Origin: Candidatus Roseilinea sp.
Lineage (GTDB): Bacteria; Chloroflexota; Anaerolineae; J036; Brachytrichaceae
Reading direction: 5' to 3'
Length of the DNA: 64,000 nt
NCBI GenBank assembly: GCA_025998955.1
Contig: AP024676.1
Span: 4,400,001-4,464,000, forward strand
Position numbers and translations under genes: made by a program
Shown: positions 8,193 to 16,728 of the stretch, one piece after another
Position numbering within the stretch: the first letter of the stretch is position 1
Layout of the letters: every line of letters starts with the position of its first letter
Notes under the pieces: generated by a model
What the model was told of the DNA's origin: nothing
The model's input: the letters and a program-made list of their open reading frames with translations, nothing else
The model's database searches: none

Positions 8193-11100
8193 ATGCAATC
8201 GTTGCTGTCATGGCTGAAGCGGCCGCATGTGGCCACGGCCGCGTGCATCGCTCTGCTCATGCTGCTGCCGATGACGTTGTTCGTTCCGGTGACCATCGGC
8301 AGCTCCACCCTCCTCCCCGCAGACAACCTGTTCGCCTGGCAGCCGTTCAAATCTGCCGCTGCGGCGTTCGGCATCACCGTTCCCCAAAACGAGCTGCTCT
8401 CCGACCTGATTCTGGAGAACTATCCCTGGAAGCGCTTCATTATCAGATCGCTCGCCAACGGTGAGTTGCCGCTGTGGAACCCATACTTGTTCGCCGGCGT
8501 GCCCTTTCTGGCCGCGGGCCAGCACTCGGCGATGTATCCGTTCAGCCTGCTGTACTACGTGCTGCCGCTAGAGAAGGCCTACGGTTGGTTCACCGTGCTG
8601 CAACTCGGGCTGGCCGGCGTCTTCACCTTCGTCTTCATGCAGACGCTTGGTGTGCGGCGCTACGGGGCGCTCTTCGCCGGCGTGGCTTACCAGTTGAGCG
8701 GCTTCTTCGTAGTCTCGGTGGTCTTCCAGATGATCATCGCCGCCGCGGCGTGGCTGCCGCTCATCCTGGCCATGTGCGAGCGCGTGATTCGGCAGTCGCC
8801 CGCGCTGGGCAACCGGCCCTCGTCCATGCCCTGGGTCGTGATCGGCGCGCTGGCCATTGCGATGGTCATCCTGGCCGGCCACGTCGAGATCCTCGCCTAT
8901 ACGCTGATCGTGACCGCGCTGTTCTGCCTGTGGCGCGTGAGCACCGTGATCGGCTTCCGCAACCTGCGCGTGGATGGTCCGTATCTAGCCGTCCGCGTGG
9001 GCTGGCTCGTCGTCATGGGCGTCGCTGGCCTCCTGATCGGCGCGGTGCAGCTGATCCCGCTGCTGGAGCTGGTGACGCGCAACTTCCGGCAGGGCAGCGC
9101 CACGTTGCAGGAGGTGATGGGCTACGCCTTCCCGTGGCGCTACGTGGTGCAGTGGCTGGGACCGGACTTCTTCGGCAACCCGGCGCACCACACTTACTTC
9201 GACCTGTTCACCTTCAGCCGGCAGCCGGTGAACACGCCGAGCGGCAACACCGCCTGGGGTATCAAGAACTACGTCGAGGGCGCGGCCTATGTCGGCCTCA
9301 TCACACTCATCCTCGCCGGCGTCGCCATCGCCGGACGCATTCGCGCGTCATCGCGCGGGCGGGCCGCGGCCGGTCGGCAGTCGAAGTTCCCGACGTGGTT
9401 CTTCGTCGTGCTCGGTGTGCTCTCGCTGCTGTTCATCTTCGGCACGCCGGCCTATGCCATCCTGTTCTTCGGCGTGCCGGGCTTCAGCCAGTTGCACTCG
9501 CCCTTCCGCTGGATCTTCCCGCTCACCCTCTCGCTCGCTGCGCTGGCCGGGGCCGGCCTCGACCTGCTGGCAACCGAGCCGAAGAGCGCGCCGGTCGTCG
9601 GCGCGTATCGCCCCAAGCTCACGCCGACCCGCCAAAATCCAATCGCGCGGGCGCACTGGATCGCCAGCGGCGTCGCCGTGGTGTTGGGCGTCCTGGCGAT
9701 CGTCTCCGTCATCGTTGTGCGCCTGGCATGGCCGGCCGCTCGGCCGCTCTTCGAGAGCATCGTCGGGAACTCCGCTGCGCAGCAAGGGTTCACCGGCGCC
9801 GAGATGTTCTTCAGCTACCAAGCGATCAACGTGATTCGCCTAGGGCTGTTGCTGATAGCTGCGGGCGCGGTCTGGTGGTTGCTGCTGAAGCATCACGCGC
9901 AGCCGGCGCAGGGCGAGGGCGTGTGGGCCTGGCTGGTGCGTGCCGCGCCGGCGCTGGCCATCGCGCTGCTGGCGGCAGACCTGAATTGGGCATGGGCCGG
10001 CTTCAACCCGGCGGTGGACCCGAAGCTGCTGCAATTTACGCCGCCGGCCATGGAAGCCCTCAAAGCCGATGCCTCGCTGTGGCGGCTGACGGCCTACGAG
10101 CCGCGAGCGGGCAAGCCGCTCAATGCCAACTCGGCCTGGCTGTTCGACTTTCAGGACATCCGCGGCTACGACTCGATCATCCCCAAGCAATACACCGACT
10201 TCATGCAGGCCATCGAGCCGCAGGGCGAGCTGCTCTACAACCGCATCGCGCCGATCAAGAATGCGCAGAGCCTGGAGTCGCCGCTGCTGGACCTGCTCGG
10301 CGTGAAGTATGTGGTGACGGAAGAGACGATCCGCACGCCCGGCCTCTCGCTCTTCTACGACGACGGCGCGACGCGCATCTACCGGAACGAGCGGGCCATG
10401 CCGCGCGCCTTCACCCTGCCGGTCCGCAGCACCGTCGTCGCCGACGACTTCGCCCAGGCGATTCAGCGTTACGACCCGCGCAAGTTCGTTTTGGTGGATC
10501 GCGATGTATGGCGCGCGGCGCAGCCGCTGGCATCCCCGGGCGCGCCGCCAAGCGATGCCGACCCCTCGCCGGCTTCGTTCTCGCCGGCCAGCGTCACGTC
10601 GTACCGCAACAACGAGGTGTGGGTGGACGCCCAGATCGGCGCGCCGAGTTGGCTGGTGCTGGCCGACAGTCACTTTCCCGGCTGGCGCGCCTTTGTCCGG
10701 CCGCTGGGCGCGCCGGATAGCGCCGAGCGCGAAGTGCCGGTGTTCAAGGTCAACGGCAATTTTCGCGGTGTGTTACTCGGGAGTGGAGCGTCGGTAGTGA
10801 ATCCAAGCCCATTCCCGACTCCCGATTCCCCACAGGCCTTCACCGTGCGCTTCCGCTACTCACCCGACTCGTTCCGCATCGGCGCGTTCGCCACGTTCAT
10901 CGCGCTGGCGGCGATGCTTTTCCTGGGCGGCGTGTATGTCTGGCGCAACGCCGTGCGCGAGGCACGCGCGTCCGGCGTGCGCCTGGTGGCGCGCAACAGC
11001 TTGATCCTGACCGGCCTGAACATCGCGGCGCGGCTGATTGACTTCGCCTTCGCGCTGCTGATGCTGCGCGTGCTGGGGCCGGAGGGCGCCGGCAACTTCT

Positions 11101-12431
11101 ACTTCGCCGTGGTCCTCGTCGGCTGGTTCGAGATCGTGATGAACTTCGGCCTGAACACCTTCCTCACCCGCGAAGTGGCCCGCGACCGCGCCAACGCCCA
11201 AGCCTATCTGCTCCAAACCAGCCGGCTGCGCATGTTGCTGGCGTTGGGTGTCGCGCCGGTGGTGCTGTTGCTGGTACTGATCTGGCGAGCGGCGTTCAAC
11301 CTGGCCTTCGAGGCGGAGATCGCCATCCTGTTGCTCGCGCTCAGCCAGATTCCCGGCAGCCTATCCACCGGCCTGAGCGCCGTGTTCTTCGCCTACGAGA
11401 AGGCCGAAGTCCCCGCCGCGCTCACCATCGTCAGCGCACTGCTGAAAGCCATCATCGGCGCGACGCTGCTGTTGCTCGGCTGGGGCGTGATCGGACTGGG
11501 CATCACGTCCATCGTCGTCAACGTCATCACGCTGGCCCTTCTGCTCTTACTGGCCGGGCGCGTGTTGGGCTTGCGACTGCGGATCGCCGATCGGTCGCCC
11601 GTCCTCGGTCAGCAATCGTCGGCCATCCTGCGCGAGTCTTTCCCCTTGATGCTGAACCACCTGCTGGCCACGCTGTTCTTCAAGGTAGATGTGCCGATGC
11701 TGCAGGCAATCAAAGGGCCGGTGGCGGTGGGTTGGTATAGCGCGGCCTACAAGTTCATTGACGCCTTCAATATCATCCCGGCCTTCTTCACCCAGTCGCT
11801 GTTCCCGGCCATGTCGCGCATGGCGCTACAGCGCGACGGGTCGCTGGCGCGCTCATACACGCTGGCGCTCAAGCTGCTGGTGATGATGGCGCTGCCGCTG
11901 GCCGTGGCCACGGCCTTCCTGGCCGAGCCGATGATCGCCGTGCTCGGCGGGCGCGAATTCTTGCCGAACGGCGCGATCGCGCTGGCCATCATGGCCTGGA
12001 GCATGCCGATCGGCTGGATCAACAGCGTGACGAACTACGCGCTGATCGCCGCCGGCCAACAACGTGCGCTGACGCGCGCCTTCATCATCGGACTGACGTT
12101 CAACGTCGTGACCAACGCGATCTTCATCCCGATGTTCTCATTTGTCGCTGCGGCAGTCACCACCATCTTCAGCGAGATCGTCGAGGGGGCGGCGTTCTAC
12201 GTCTTCGTCCGTCAGTACATCGCGCCGGTGAACTGGGTCGAGGTGCTGGCCAAGCCGTTCCTCGCGTCGGGCGTGATGGCCGGCGTGACGGCGCTCTTGG
12301 CCGCCGGTGGACTCGCACTCCCAGGCGTGCTGTTCGGTTTAGCCGCCTACGCCGCCGTGCTCTGGCTGACCGGCGTCCTGGCTCCTCAAGAACGCGAGAT
12401 CTTGCGGCCGCTCGTCAGGCGCCGTGCGTAA
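8193..12431 (+). CDS. YfhO-like membrane protein fused to Wzx/MATE-type polysaccharide flippase
   Basis: One uninterrupted 1412-residue ORF with two large membrane modules. Residues ~1-920 resemble the YfhO family: N-terminal TM, the luminal motif WNPYLFAGVPFLAAGQHSAM, many TMs, then an extracytoplasmic domain with YDSIIPKQYTDF and WLVLADSHFPGWRAFV. YfhO proteins are GT-C-like membrane proteins linked to glycosylation of lipid-linked polymers. Residues ~925-1412 form a 12-14 TM oligosaccharide flippase beginning RLVARNSLILTGLNIAARLI, with LRVLGPEGAGNFYF and FFAYEKAE. The two functions are normally separate genes. A ~20-residue low-complexity insertion (near residues 862-880) coincides with a palindromic repeat. 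It follows glycosyltransferase and hut genes on the same strand. Confidence 0.85.
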   Translation: MQSLLSWLKRPHVATAACIALLMLLPMTLFVPVTIGSSTLLPADNLFAWQPFKSAAAAFGITVPQNELLSDLILENYPWKRFIIRSLANGELPLWNPYLFAGVPFLAAGQHSAMYPFSLLYYVLPLEKAYGWFTVLQLGLAGVFTFVFMQTLGVRRYGALFAGVAYQLSGFFVVSVVFQMIIAAAAWLPLILAMCERVIRQSPALGNRPSSMPWVVIGALAIAMVILAGHVEILAYTLIVTALFCLWRVSTVIGFRNLRVDGPYLAVRVGWLVVMGVAGLLIGAVQLIPLLELVTRNFRQGSATLQEVMGYAFPWRYVVQWLGPDFFGNPAHHTYFDLFTFSRQPVNTPSGNTAWGIKNYVEGAAYVGLITLILAGVAIAGRIRASSRGRAAAGRQSKFPTWFFVVLGVLSLLFIFGTPAYAILFFGVPGFSQLHSPFRWIFPLTLSLAALAGAGLDLLATEPKSAPVVGAYRPKLTPTRQNPIARAHWIASGVAVVLGVLAIVSVIVVRLAWPAARPLFESIVGNSAAQQGFTGAEMFFSYQAINVIRLGLLLIAAGAVWWLLLKHHAQPAQGEGVWAWLVRAAPALAIALLAADLNWAWAGFNPAVDPKLLQFTPPAMEALKADASLWRLTAYEPRAGKPLNANSAWLFDFQDIRGYDSIIPKQYTDFMQAIEPQGELLYNRIAPIKNAQSLESPLLDLLGVKYVVTEETIRTPGLSLFYDDGATRIYRNERAMPRAFTLPVRSTVVADDFAQAIQRYDPRKFVLVDRDVWRAAQPLASPGAPPSDADPSPASFSPASVTSYRNNEVWVDAQIGAPSWLVLADSHFPGWRAFVRPLGAPDSAEREVPVFKVNGNFRGVLLGSGASVVNPSPFPTPDSPQAFTVRFRYSPDSFRIGAFATFIALAAMLFLGGVYVWRNAVREARASGVRLVARNSLILTGLNIAARLIDFAFALLMLRVLGPEGAGNFYFAVVLVGWFEIVMNFGLNTFLTREVARDRANAQAYLLQTSRLRMLLALGVAPVVLLLVLIWRAAFNLAFEAEIAILLLALSQIPGSLSTGLSAVFFAYEKAEVPAALTIVSALLKAIIGATLLLLGWGVIGLGITSIVVNVITLALLLLLAGRVLGLRLRIADRSPVLGQQSSAILRESFPLMLNHLLATLFFKVDVPMLQAIKGPVAVGWYSAAYKFIDAFNIIPAFFTQSLFPAMSRMALQRDGSLARSYTLALKLLVMMALPLAVATAFLAEPMIAVLGGREFLPNGAIALAIMAWSMPIGWINSVTNYALIAAGQQRALTRAFIIGLTFNVVTNAIFIPMFSFVAAAVTTIFSEIVEGAAFYVFVRQYIAPVNWVEVLAKPFLASGVMAGVTALLAAGGLALPGVLFGLAAYAAVLWLTGVLAPQEREILRPLVRRRA
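10777..10825. repeat. Short palindromic element inserted in frame in the YfhO module
   Basis: TCGGGAGT (10777-10784) and ACTCCCGA (10818-10825) form a perfect 8-bp stem. The central loop contains AATCCAAGCCCATTCCCG. The insert encodes GSGASVVNPSPFPTPDSPQ, a low-complexity stretch in the middle of the usual GxFRGV...FTVRFRYSP segment of YfhO proteins. A similar palindrome with an ATCCAA loop lies in thrS (38476-38520), so this looks like one copy of a small dispersed element. Confidence 0.55.
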
Positions 12432-12474
12432 ACACCCTGTTGCAGGGCGCGGCGCATGCAGAGATACAACCTGG

Positions 12475-12783
12475 CTACTTCTTGCGCTGCTGAAGCCATC
12501 GGTTGAATGATGCAGGGCTTTCTGTTGATCGCTTCCCTAACAACAAACCCTCGACGCCGATGTCCTCGTCGAGATCAGGCCAGTGAATGCCATAACCTGC
12601 ACCGCTAATTTGGAAGTGGCCACGCTCCTCGGGCGTTCCGTGTGCCAGACGCGGATACCATACAATGGGCACGCTGATCGTGCGCCCATCTTCTAGATCC
12701 ACGGTGAGGGTGTCATCGCTCACATGGACATTGATGATCCTAGGCAGCGCTAGTGAGACCCCCACAGAAAGCATCCCATTCAT
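12475..12783 (-). CDS. DUF2442-like small protein
   Basis: A 102-residue protein with INVHVSDDTLTVDLEDGRTISVPI, VWYPRLAHGTPEER and DEDIGVEGLLLGKRS, the usual layout of DUF2442 proteins. Members typically sit next to a DUF4160 gene, as here, where the two overlap by 44 bp. The pair is often suggested to act as a small two-gene module (toxin-antitoxin-like), but a biochemical role is not established. Two possible starts (12783, 12774) lie within the upstream gene. Confidence 0.85.
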   Translation of the reverse strand: MNGMLSVGVSLALPRIINVHVSDDTLTVDLEDGRTISVPIVWYPRLAHGTPEERGHFQISGAGYGIHWPDLDEDIGVEGLLLGKRSTESPASFNRWLQQRKK

Positions 12784-12994
12784 GTCGTAGTGTCTCCAAA
12801 TTCTGCCGCATAATGCGCTCGATATCTCGTAGTTCTTTGCGGCTATAGCCGCGATTCTCAGCCAAGGTTACATCAGGGTCAAGCCAGAACTTAGCACTCA
12901 TGTCATCGCGATCTACATGCATGTGGCGTGGCTCGCTACAGTCGTACGAGTAGAAGTAGAAGCGATACGGGCCTAAGCGCAAAGCGTTTGGCAT
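12740..12994 (-). CDS. DUF4160-like small protein
   Basis: An 84-residue protein containing YRFYFYSYDCSEPRHMHV and DDMSAKFWLDPDVTLAENRG, the hallmark of DUF4160 (aromatic-rich N-terminus, then EPxHxHV). It precedes and overlaps the DUF2442 gene and is translated first. The conserved His residues suggest metal or nucleic-acid contacts, but the function is unknown. The pair is flanked by unrelated housekeeping genes, as expected for a mobile or accessory module. Confidence 0.85.
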   Translation of the reverse strand: MPNALRLGPYRFYFYSYDCSEPRHMHVDRDDMSAKFWLDPDVTLAENRGYSRKELRDIERIMRQNLETLRHEWDAFCGGLTSAA

Positions 12995-13043
12995 AAATCA
13001 CTTGATGTTGCTGCTTAAATAGCATGAGCGCGTCGTAAGCACG

Positions 13044-13814
13044 TTACATCCAAGGCGGCAAGCGTTCGCCCCGAAAGTGCGCGCTCAGCGCTCGGACGCC
13101 CGGGTGATTCATTCGCTGCAACTGTGCGATCACGGCATCGCGGTCGTATTTCACTCGACGGTGTTCCAAACGGTATCCCCGCTCGTCGGCTTCGAGTAGG
13201 TAATAGCTGGCGCGCAAATCCCCCATCCACGGGTTGCTCACGCTGCCCAAGTTGACGACGCGAATGCCGCCGATGGTGCAATCGAGCTGCCAATGGGTGT
13301 GGCCGGTGAAGATGAGATCGGCGCCACAGCCTTCGATCACGGCGGCGATCTGATCGTCGGTCATCGTGGGCCGGATGCCGGCGCCGTCATCCGTGCCCGG
13401 TGCGGCGTGCACCAGCAACACGCGCGCGCCGTTCGGCAACGTGAAGCGTTGCTCCAGCGGGAGCGCGGCCATCCAGTTCAGCCAGCCCGACGCGACCAGC
13501 GCACCCTGCGTCCAGCACAACATGGCCAGCCGCGTCGTGACGGTCGGCGCGGACTGGGGTGACTGCGTGATCTCTGCCGCGGCTTCGCGCGGGTCGAGCA
13601 GGCTACACACGTAGCGGTCGGTGTTGCCGCGCACGAAGCGCGTGTTGGGCAATTCGTTCAACCGCTCCAACACGGGAACGGGAGATGGGCCGAGCGCCGC
13701 CAAGTCGCCCAGAATCCAGTATTCGTCGGCGCCACCGGCGGACGCGATGTCGTTCAGCACGGCATCCAGTGCGATCGCGTTGCCGTGGATGTCGGAGAAG
13801 ATCGCAGCTCGCAT
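13044..13814 (-). CDS. Metallophosphoesterase, YfcE/calcineurin-like
   Basis: A 256-residue calcineurin-fold phosphoesterase starting MRAAIFSDIHGNAIALDAVL (13814; an in-frame start 9 bp upstream is possible). Metal ligands visible: SDIHGN, WILGDLAALGPSP (GD), RFVRGNTDR (GNxD/H with Asn-Thr-Asp), LVHAAPGT and FTGHTHWQL (GHTH). Proteins of this layout hydrolyse phosphodiesters or phosphoprotein/nucleotide substrates in the cytosol. A second, different member is encoded at 48809-49552. Specific substrate unknown. Confidence 0.85.
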   Translation of the reverse strand: MRAAIFSDIHGNAIALDAVLNDIASAGGADEYWILGDLAALGPSPVPVLERLNELPNTRFVRGNTDRYVCSLLDPREAAAEITQSPQSAPTVTTRLAMLCWTQGALVASGWLNWMAALPLEQRFTLPNGARVLLVHAAPGTDDGAGIRPTMTDDQIAAVIEGCGADLIFTGHTHWQLDCTIGGIRVVNLGSVSNPWMGDLRASYYLLEADERGYRLEHRRVKYDRDAVIAQLQRMNHPGVRALSAHFRGERLPPWM

Positions 13815-13836
13815 GACCGCCAATTGTAAGGCGGCA

Positions 13837-15066
13837 TCAGGACTTGGGCAGTCGCAGGGCCGTGGCAGTAGCCGTGTGCTTCTCGGCGGATGAAGGCTGA
13901 ATGCCGGCGCGCCAATCGGGCGGCAGCGCCAACGCCGCGAGCGCGCTCAACAGCGGTAGCGCGGCAAGCATGATCAGGCTGGTAGTCAGGCCCAATCGGT
14001 CGGGCTCGGCCAGCGATCCCGTGATCGCCGTGCCGATGCCGCCCATGGCAAAGGCGAACCCCAGCGCGATGCCCGACGCCACACCGGCGTTCTTCGGGAA
14101 CAGCTCCTGCGCCATCACGATCAGCGGTGGCCAGGACGCGCCGGCCACGAAGCCGGCCAGCATAGCGACCGGATACACGGCCAGGCCGGGGACGGTGAAC
14201 AGCGCCAGCGTCATCAGCGCGTAGATCAGCCAGGAAGCGATCATCACCCGTCGCCCGCCGAGTCGGTCGGCCAGCACGCCGCCGGCCAGCCCACCTGCTG
14301 CCAGGGCAAATAGGTTGGCGCTGGAAATGCGGCTGGCTTCTTCCACGCTCAGTTGCGCCATTTGCGTGAAGTACACCGGGATGTAAGCGGTGGTCGCCGA
14401 TTGAACCCACGCCCGCATGAACATGATCGCCATCAGCGCGACGATGGCGAACAGGCCAAAGTGCCGCGCCGGTAGGACGCCGCCGGTCTGTGACGCCGAC
14501 CTGCCTTCCACATGCGGCTGGCCTTGCGCGCTCAGCACCAGCGGAATCAGCGCCAACCCGATTACGCCGATGACGACGCTGCCATGCACGCCCATCGCGG
14601 CCATCGCTGCCGCAGCGATCACCGGGCCGATGGCATAGCCGCCGTTGCCGCCCAGCATGAAGATGGACATGGCCGCCGCTTTGCGCGCGCCGCCCGATCG
14701 GCTGGCACCCGATGCGCCATGCGGATGAAAGGCCGCCGAGCCGCAGCCGGCCAGACAGGCCATCGCGACCAGCGCCGGATAGCTGGGCGCGAACCCGAGC
14801 GATCCCTGGAAGATTGCAATGCACGCCAGGCCCAGCGCCGACTGATAACGCCCGCCCGTGCGGTCGCTCAAATAGCCGAACAGCGGCTGCGTGAGCGACG
14901 AGCTGATGGCGTAGGCGCCGATGACAAAACCGGTCTGGGCGATGGTCAGGTTCAGCGTGCGCGCCAGATAGACCATGATGACTGGCAGGGCGCCGGCACA
15001 CAAGTCCACGCTGAAATGGGCGAGCGAATAGCTCCACAGCGCGCGATTTTTGAGCAGGGTAAGCAT
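13837..15066 (-). CDS. MFS transporter, fosmidomycin-resistance (Fsr)-like
   Basis: A 409-residue protein with about 12 hydrophobic segments. Visible are LARTLNLTIAQTGFVIGAYA, the A-motif-like GYLSDRTGGRYQSAL in the TM2-3 loop, and GCGSAAFHPHGASGASR, which matches the AAFHPxG region of Fsr-type exporters. Its likely role is proton-driven efflux of a small toxic compound. It is transcribed in the same direction as the phosphoesterase (14 bp from its stop to the start region) and the IIC-IID gene. Substrate not predictable. Confidence 0.8.
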   Translation of the reverse strand: MLTLLKNRALWSYSLAHFSVDLCAGALPVIMVYLARTLNLTIAQTGFVIGAYAISSSLTQPLFGYLSDRTGGRYQSALGLACIAIFQGSLGFAPSYPALVAMACLAGCGSAAFHPHGASGASRSGGARKAAAMSIFMLGGNGGYAIGPVIAAAAMAAMGVHGSVVIGVIGLALIPLVLSAQGQPHVEGRSASQTGGVLPARHFGLFAIVALMAIMFMRAWVQSATTAYIPVYFTQMAQLSVEEASRISSANLFALAAGGLAGGVLADRLGGRRVMIASWLIYALMTLALFTVPGLAVYPVAMLAGFVAGASWPPLIVMAQELFPKNAGVASGIALGFAFAMGGIGTAITGSLAEPDRLGLTTSLIMLAALPLLSALAALALPPDWRAGIQPSSAEKHTATATALRLPKS

Positions 15067-15090
15067 TGCGCGGCAACGAGAATTGTAGCG

Positions 15091-16722
15091 TCACACCCAA
15101 CCGAGCGCACGCGCGATTGCCGCGCCGGCGACGGCGACGATCAGGCATCCGCCCAACAGAGCGACCGGGCTCACCCGCCGATAGCGCATCAGCCACCCCA
15201 TGGCCAGCGTAGCGGCCAACGGCAACGCGCCGGGCAGAATCGCATCCAGCACGCGCGTCTGCACGGCCAGCTGCGCCGCGCCAATCTGAATTGTGCCTGC
15301 GCCGGGCAGCGTGATCGGCACAAGCACGACCACCAGTGCGCCTAGCGTAAATGCTCCCAGGCGCATCGCGCCGAACAAAGCCGGGCGCAACCAGTTGTTG
15401 GCGCGCGCCCAGTCGCCGAAGCGGCGCGTTTGGGCATAGCCAAGTTGAAAGCTGGCGAATCCGGCCGCCAGCACGAGCGCCGATTGGACGAACGCGAACA
15501 TGAACGGCCCGATCAAGCTGCCGCGATCCGCCAGCGCCACGCCGGCAGCGATGAGCAGCGAGCCGACCGCGCTCAGCATCACCGTCCCGCCGATCACATC
15601 CAGGCCGGCCATGACGCCCGTCTTCGCACCGACCAACTCGGCGTCGTTGATCGCTTCGCCGTTGGCGCGGCGTTCCTCCAGGGCGATGAGCGCGCCGACC
15701 AGCGACGCGCCGAAGGTCCACTCGCAGTTGAACAGCGTCAAGCCGCGCCGGAGCAACGTGACGCGCTCGCTGGCCATCTCGCACAGCCGCTTGGCCGCCG
15801 GCGCGAGTGCCGCGGCGAAACCCATGTTCTGAAAGCGCTCGAAGTTCAGACCGGCGTCGTGGAAGAACATCCACAACACGAACGAAGATTGCAGCTCCGC
15901 CGGCGACAAGCGCTGCTCCGGCAAGTAGGCCTCGGCCTGATCGGAGGGCAGCACGTCGGCGACGAGCATCTCCGCGTTCGCCTCGGTGCGCCGGCGGGCC
16001 AGAAAGGCGTGGATGACGGCGATGCTGCTGCCGAGGAGCGTCGCTTGGACCAGGCCTAAGTAAGGCGCGCTCAGCCAGCCCAGGAAGAAGTAGGCGATAC
16101 TGCTGCCCTGCATGACCAGCCGCAGGCTCATGGCGATGCCGAGCGCAGCCAGCAGATGGCGGCTCCAGTCCATCGCCAGTTGTATCCATGCCGGGATGGA
16201 CGCGGCGATGCCGGCGATGGTCGGCGCGTCGAACAGCAGGATGAACAGCGCCGGCAGGAACGACGTCAGCACGACCCAGATCTGCGTGGGGACGACGTTG
16301 AGCAGCGCGACGATGCTGATGTCGCCCTGGTCGGCGAAGTAATCGGCCCAGTGCGCGACCACGGTGTTGAACATGCCGCGCGCAAAGTTCAGCGCGACCC
16401 CGAATACGACCAACGCGCCGAACAGTGCTGCCGTCTCTGGCGACTCAGGGCGCAGGCCACTCAGTAGCATCAGCGGCACGCCCACGTAGCCGATCAGCGC
16501 CACGTCCGGGCCGACTTGCACGCGGAGTTGGCTAAGGGCAAGCGTGCCCAGGTTGAGCGCGCCGCCGATTTGTGCGCCGCGGATCGGGTCGCCGAGCAGC
16601 GCGCCGGCGATGGTGCCGGCGACGAGCGGCTGCGCTAGCACATAACCACCCAGCCCGGCGTTGAAGGCCGAGCGGGCGAATGCGTAGAACAGGGCGATGA
16701 GCGCGGCTTGCAGGACGCTCAT
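15091..16722 (-). CDS. Fused PTS mannose-family EIIC-EIID membrane protein
   Basis: A 543-residue protein. Residues 1-~250 match the EIIC of mannose/fructose/sorbose PTS permeases (AQPLVAGTIAGALLGDPIRG, GALNLGTLALSQLRVQVGPD). Residues ~275-543 match EIID (MFFHDAGLNFERFQNMGFA, LFNCEWTFGASLVGALIALE, GAKTGVMAGLDVIGGTV). The two subunits are normally separate polypeptides. No EIIA, EIIB, HPr or EI gene is nearby, so phosphotransfer partners are either elsewhere or missing, and a non-PTS transport role is possible. It is on the minus strand with 6 bp to the MBL gene upstream and 24 bp to the MFS gene downstream. Confidence 0.82.
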   Translation of the reverse strand: MSVLQAALIALFYAFARSAFNAGLGGYVLAQPLVAGTIAGALLGDPIRGAQIGGALNLGTLALSQLRVQVGPDVALIGYVGVPLMLLSGLRPESPETAALFGALVVFGVALNFARGMFNTVVAHWADYFADQGDISIVALLNVVPTQIWVVLTSFLPALFILLFDAPTIAGIAASIPAWIQLAMDWSRHLLAALGIAMSLRLVMQGSSIAYFFLGWLSAPYLGLVQATLLGSSIAVIHAFLARRRTEANAEMLVADVLPSDQAEAYLPEQRLSPAELQSSFVLWMFFHDAGLNFERFQNMGFAAALAPAAKRLCEMASERVTLLRRGLTLFNCEWTFGASLVGALIALEERRANGEAINDAELVGAKTGVMAGLDVIGGTVMLSAVGSLLIAAGVALADRGSLIGPFMFAFVQSALVLAAGFASFQLGYAQTRRFGDWARANNWLRPALFGAMRLGAFTLGALVVVLVPITLPGAGTIQIGAAQLAVQTRVLDAILPGALPLAATLAMGWLMRYRRVSPVALLGGCLIVAVAGAAIARALGWV

Positions 16723-16728
16723 TCCGGC

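Noticed and set aside
6989-8377. 462-codon minus-strand frame opposite hutU
   Set aside because: hutU is certain from its signature; the antisense frame has no recognisable features.
8474-10720. 748-codon plus-strand frame inside the YfhO-flippase gene
   Set aside because: Arg/Ala/Gly-rich shadow of the real membrane-protein frame.
13754-16189. 811-codon minus-strand frame across phosphoesterase, MFS and IIC-IID genes
   Set aside because: It overlaps three well-supported genes in another frame and shows no family motif.
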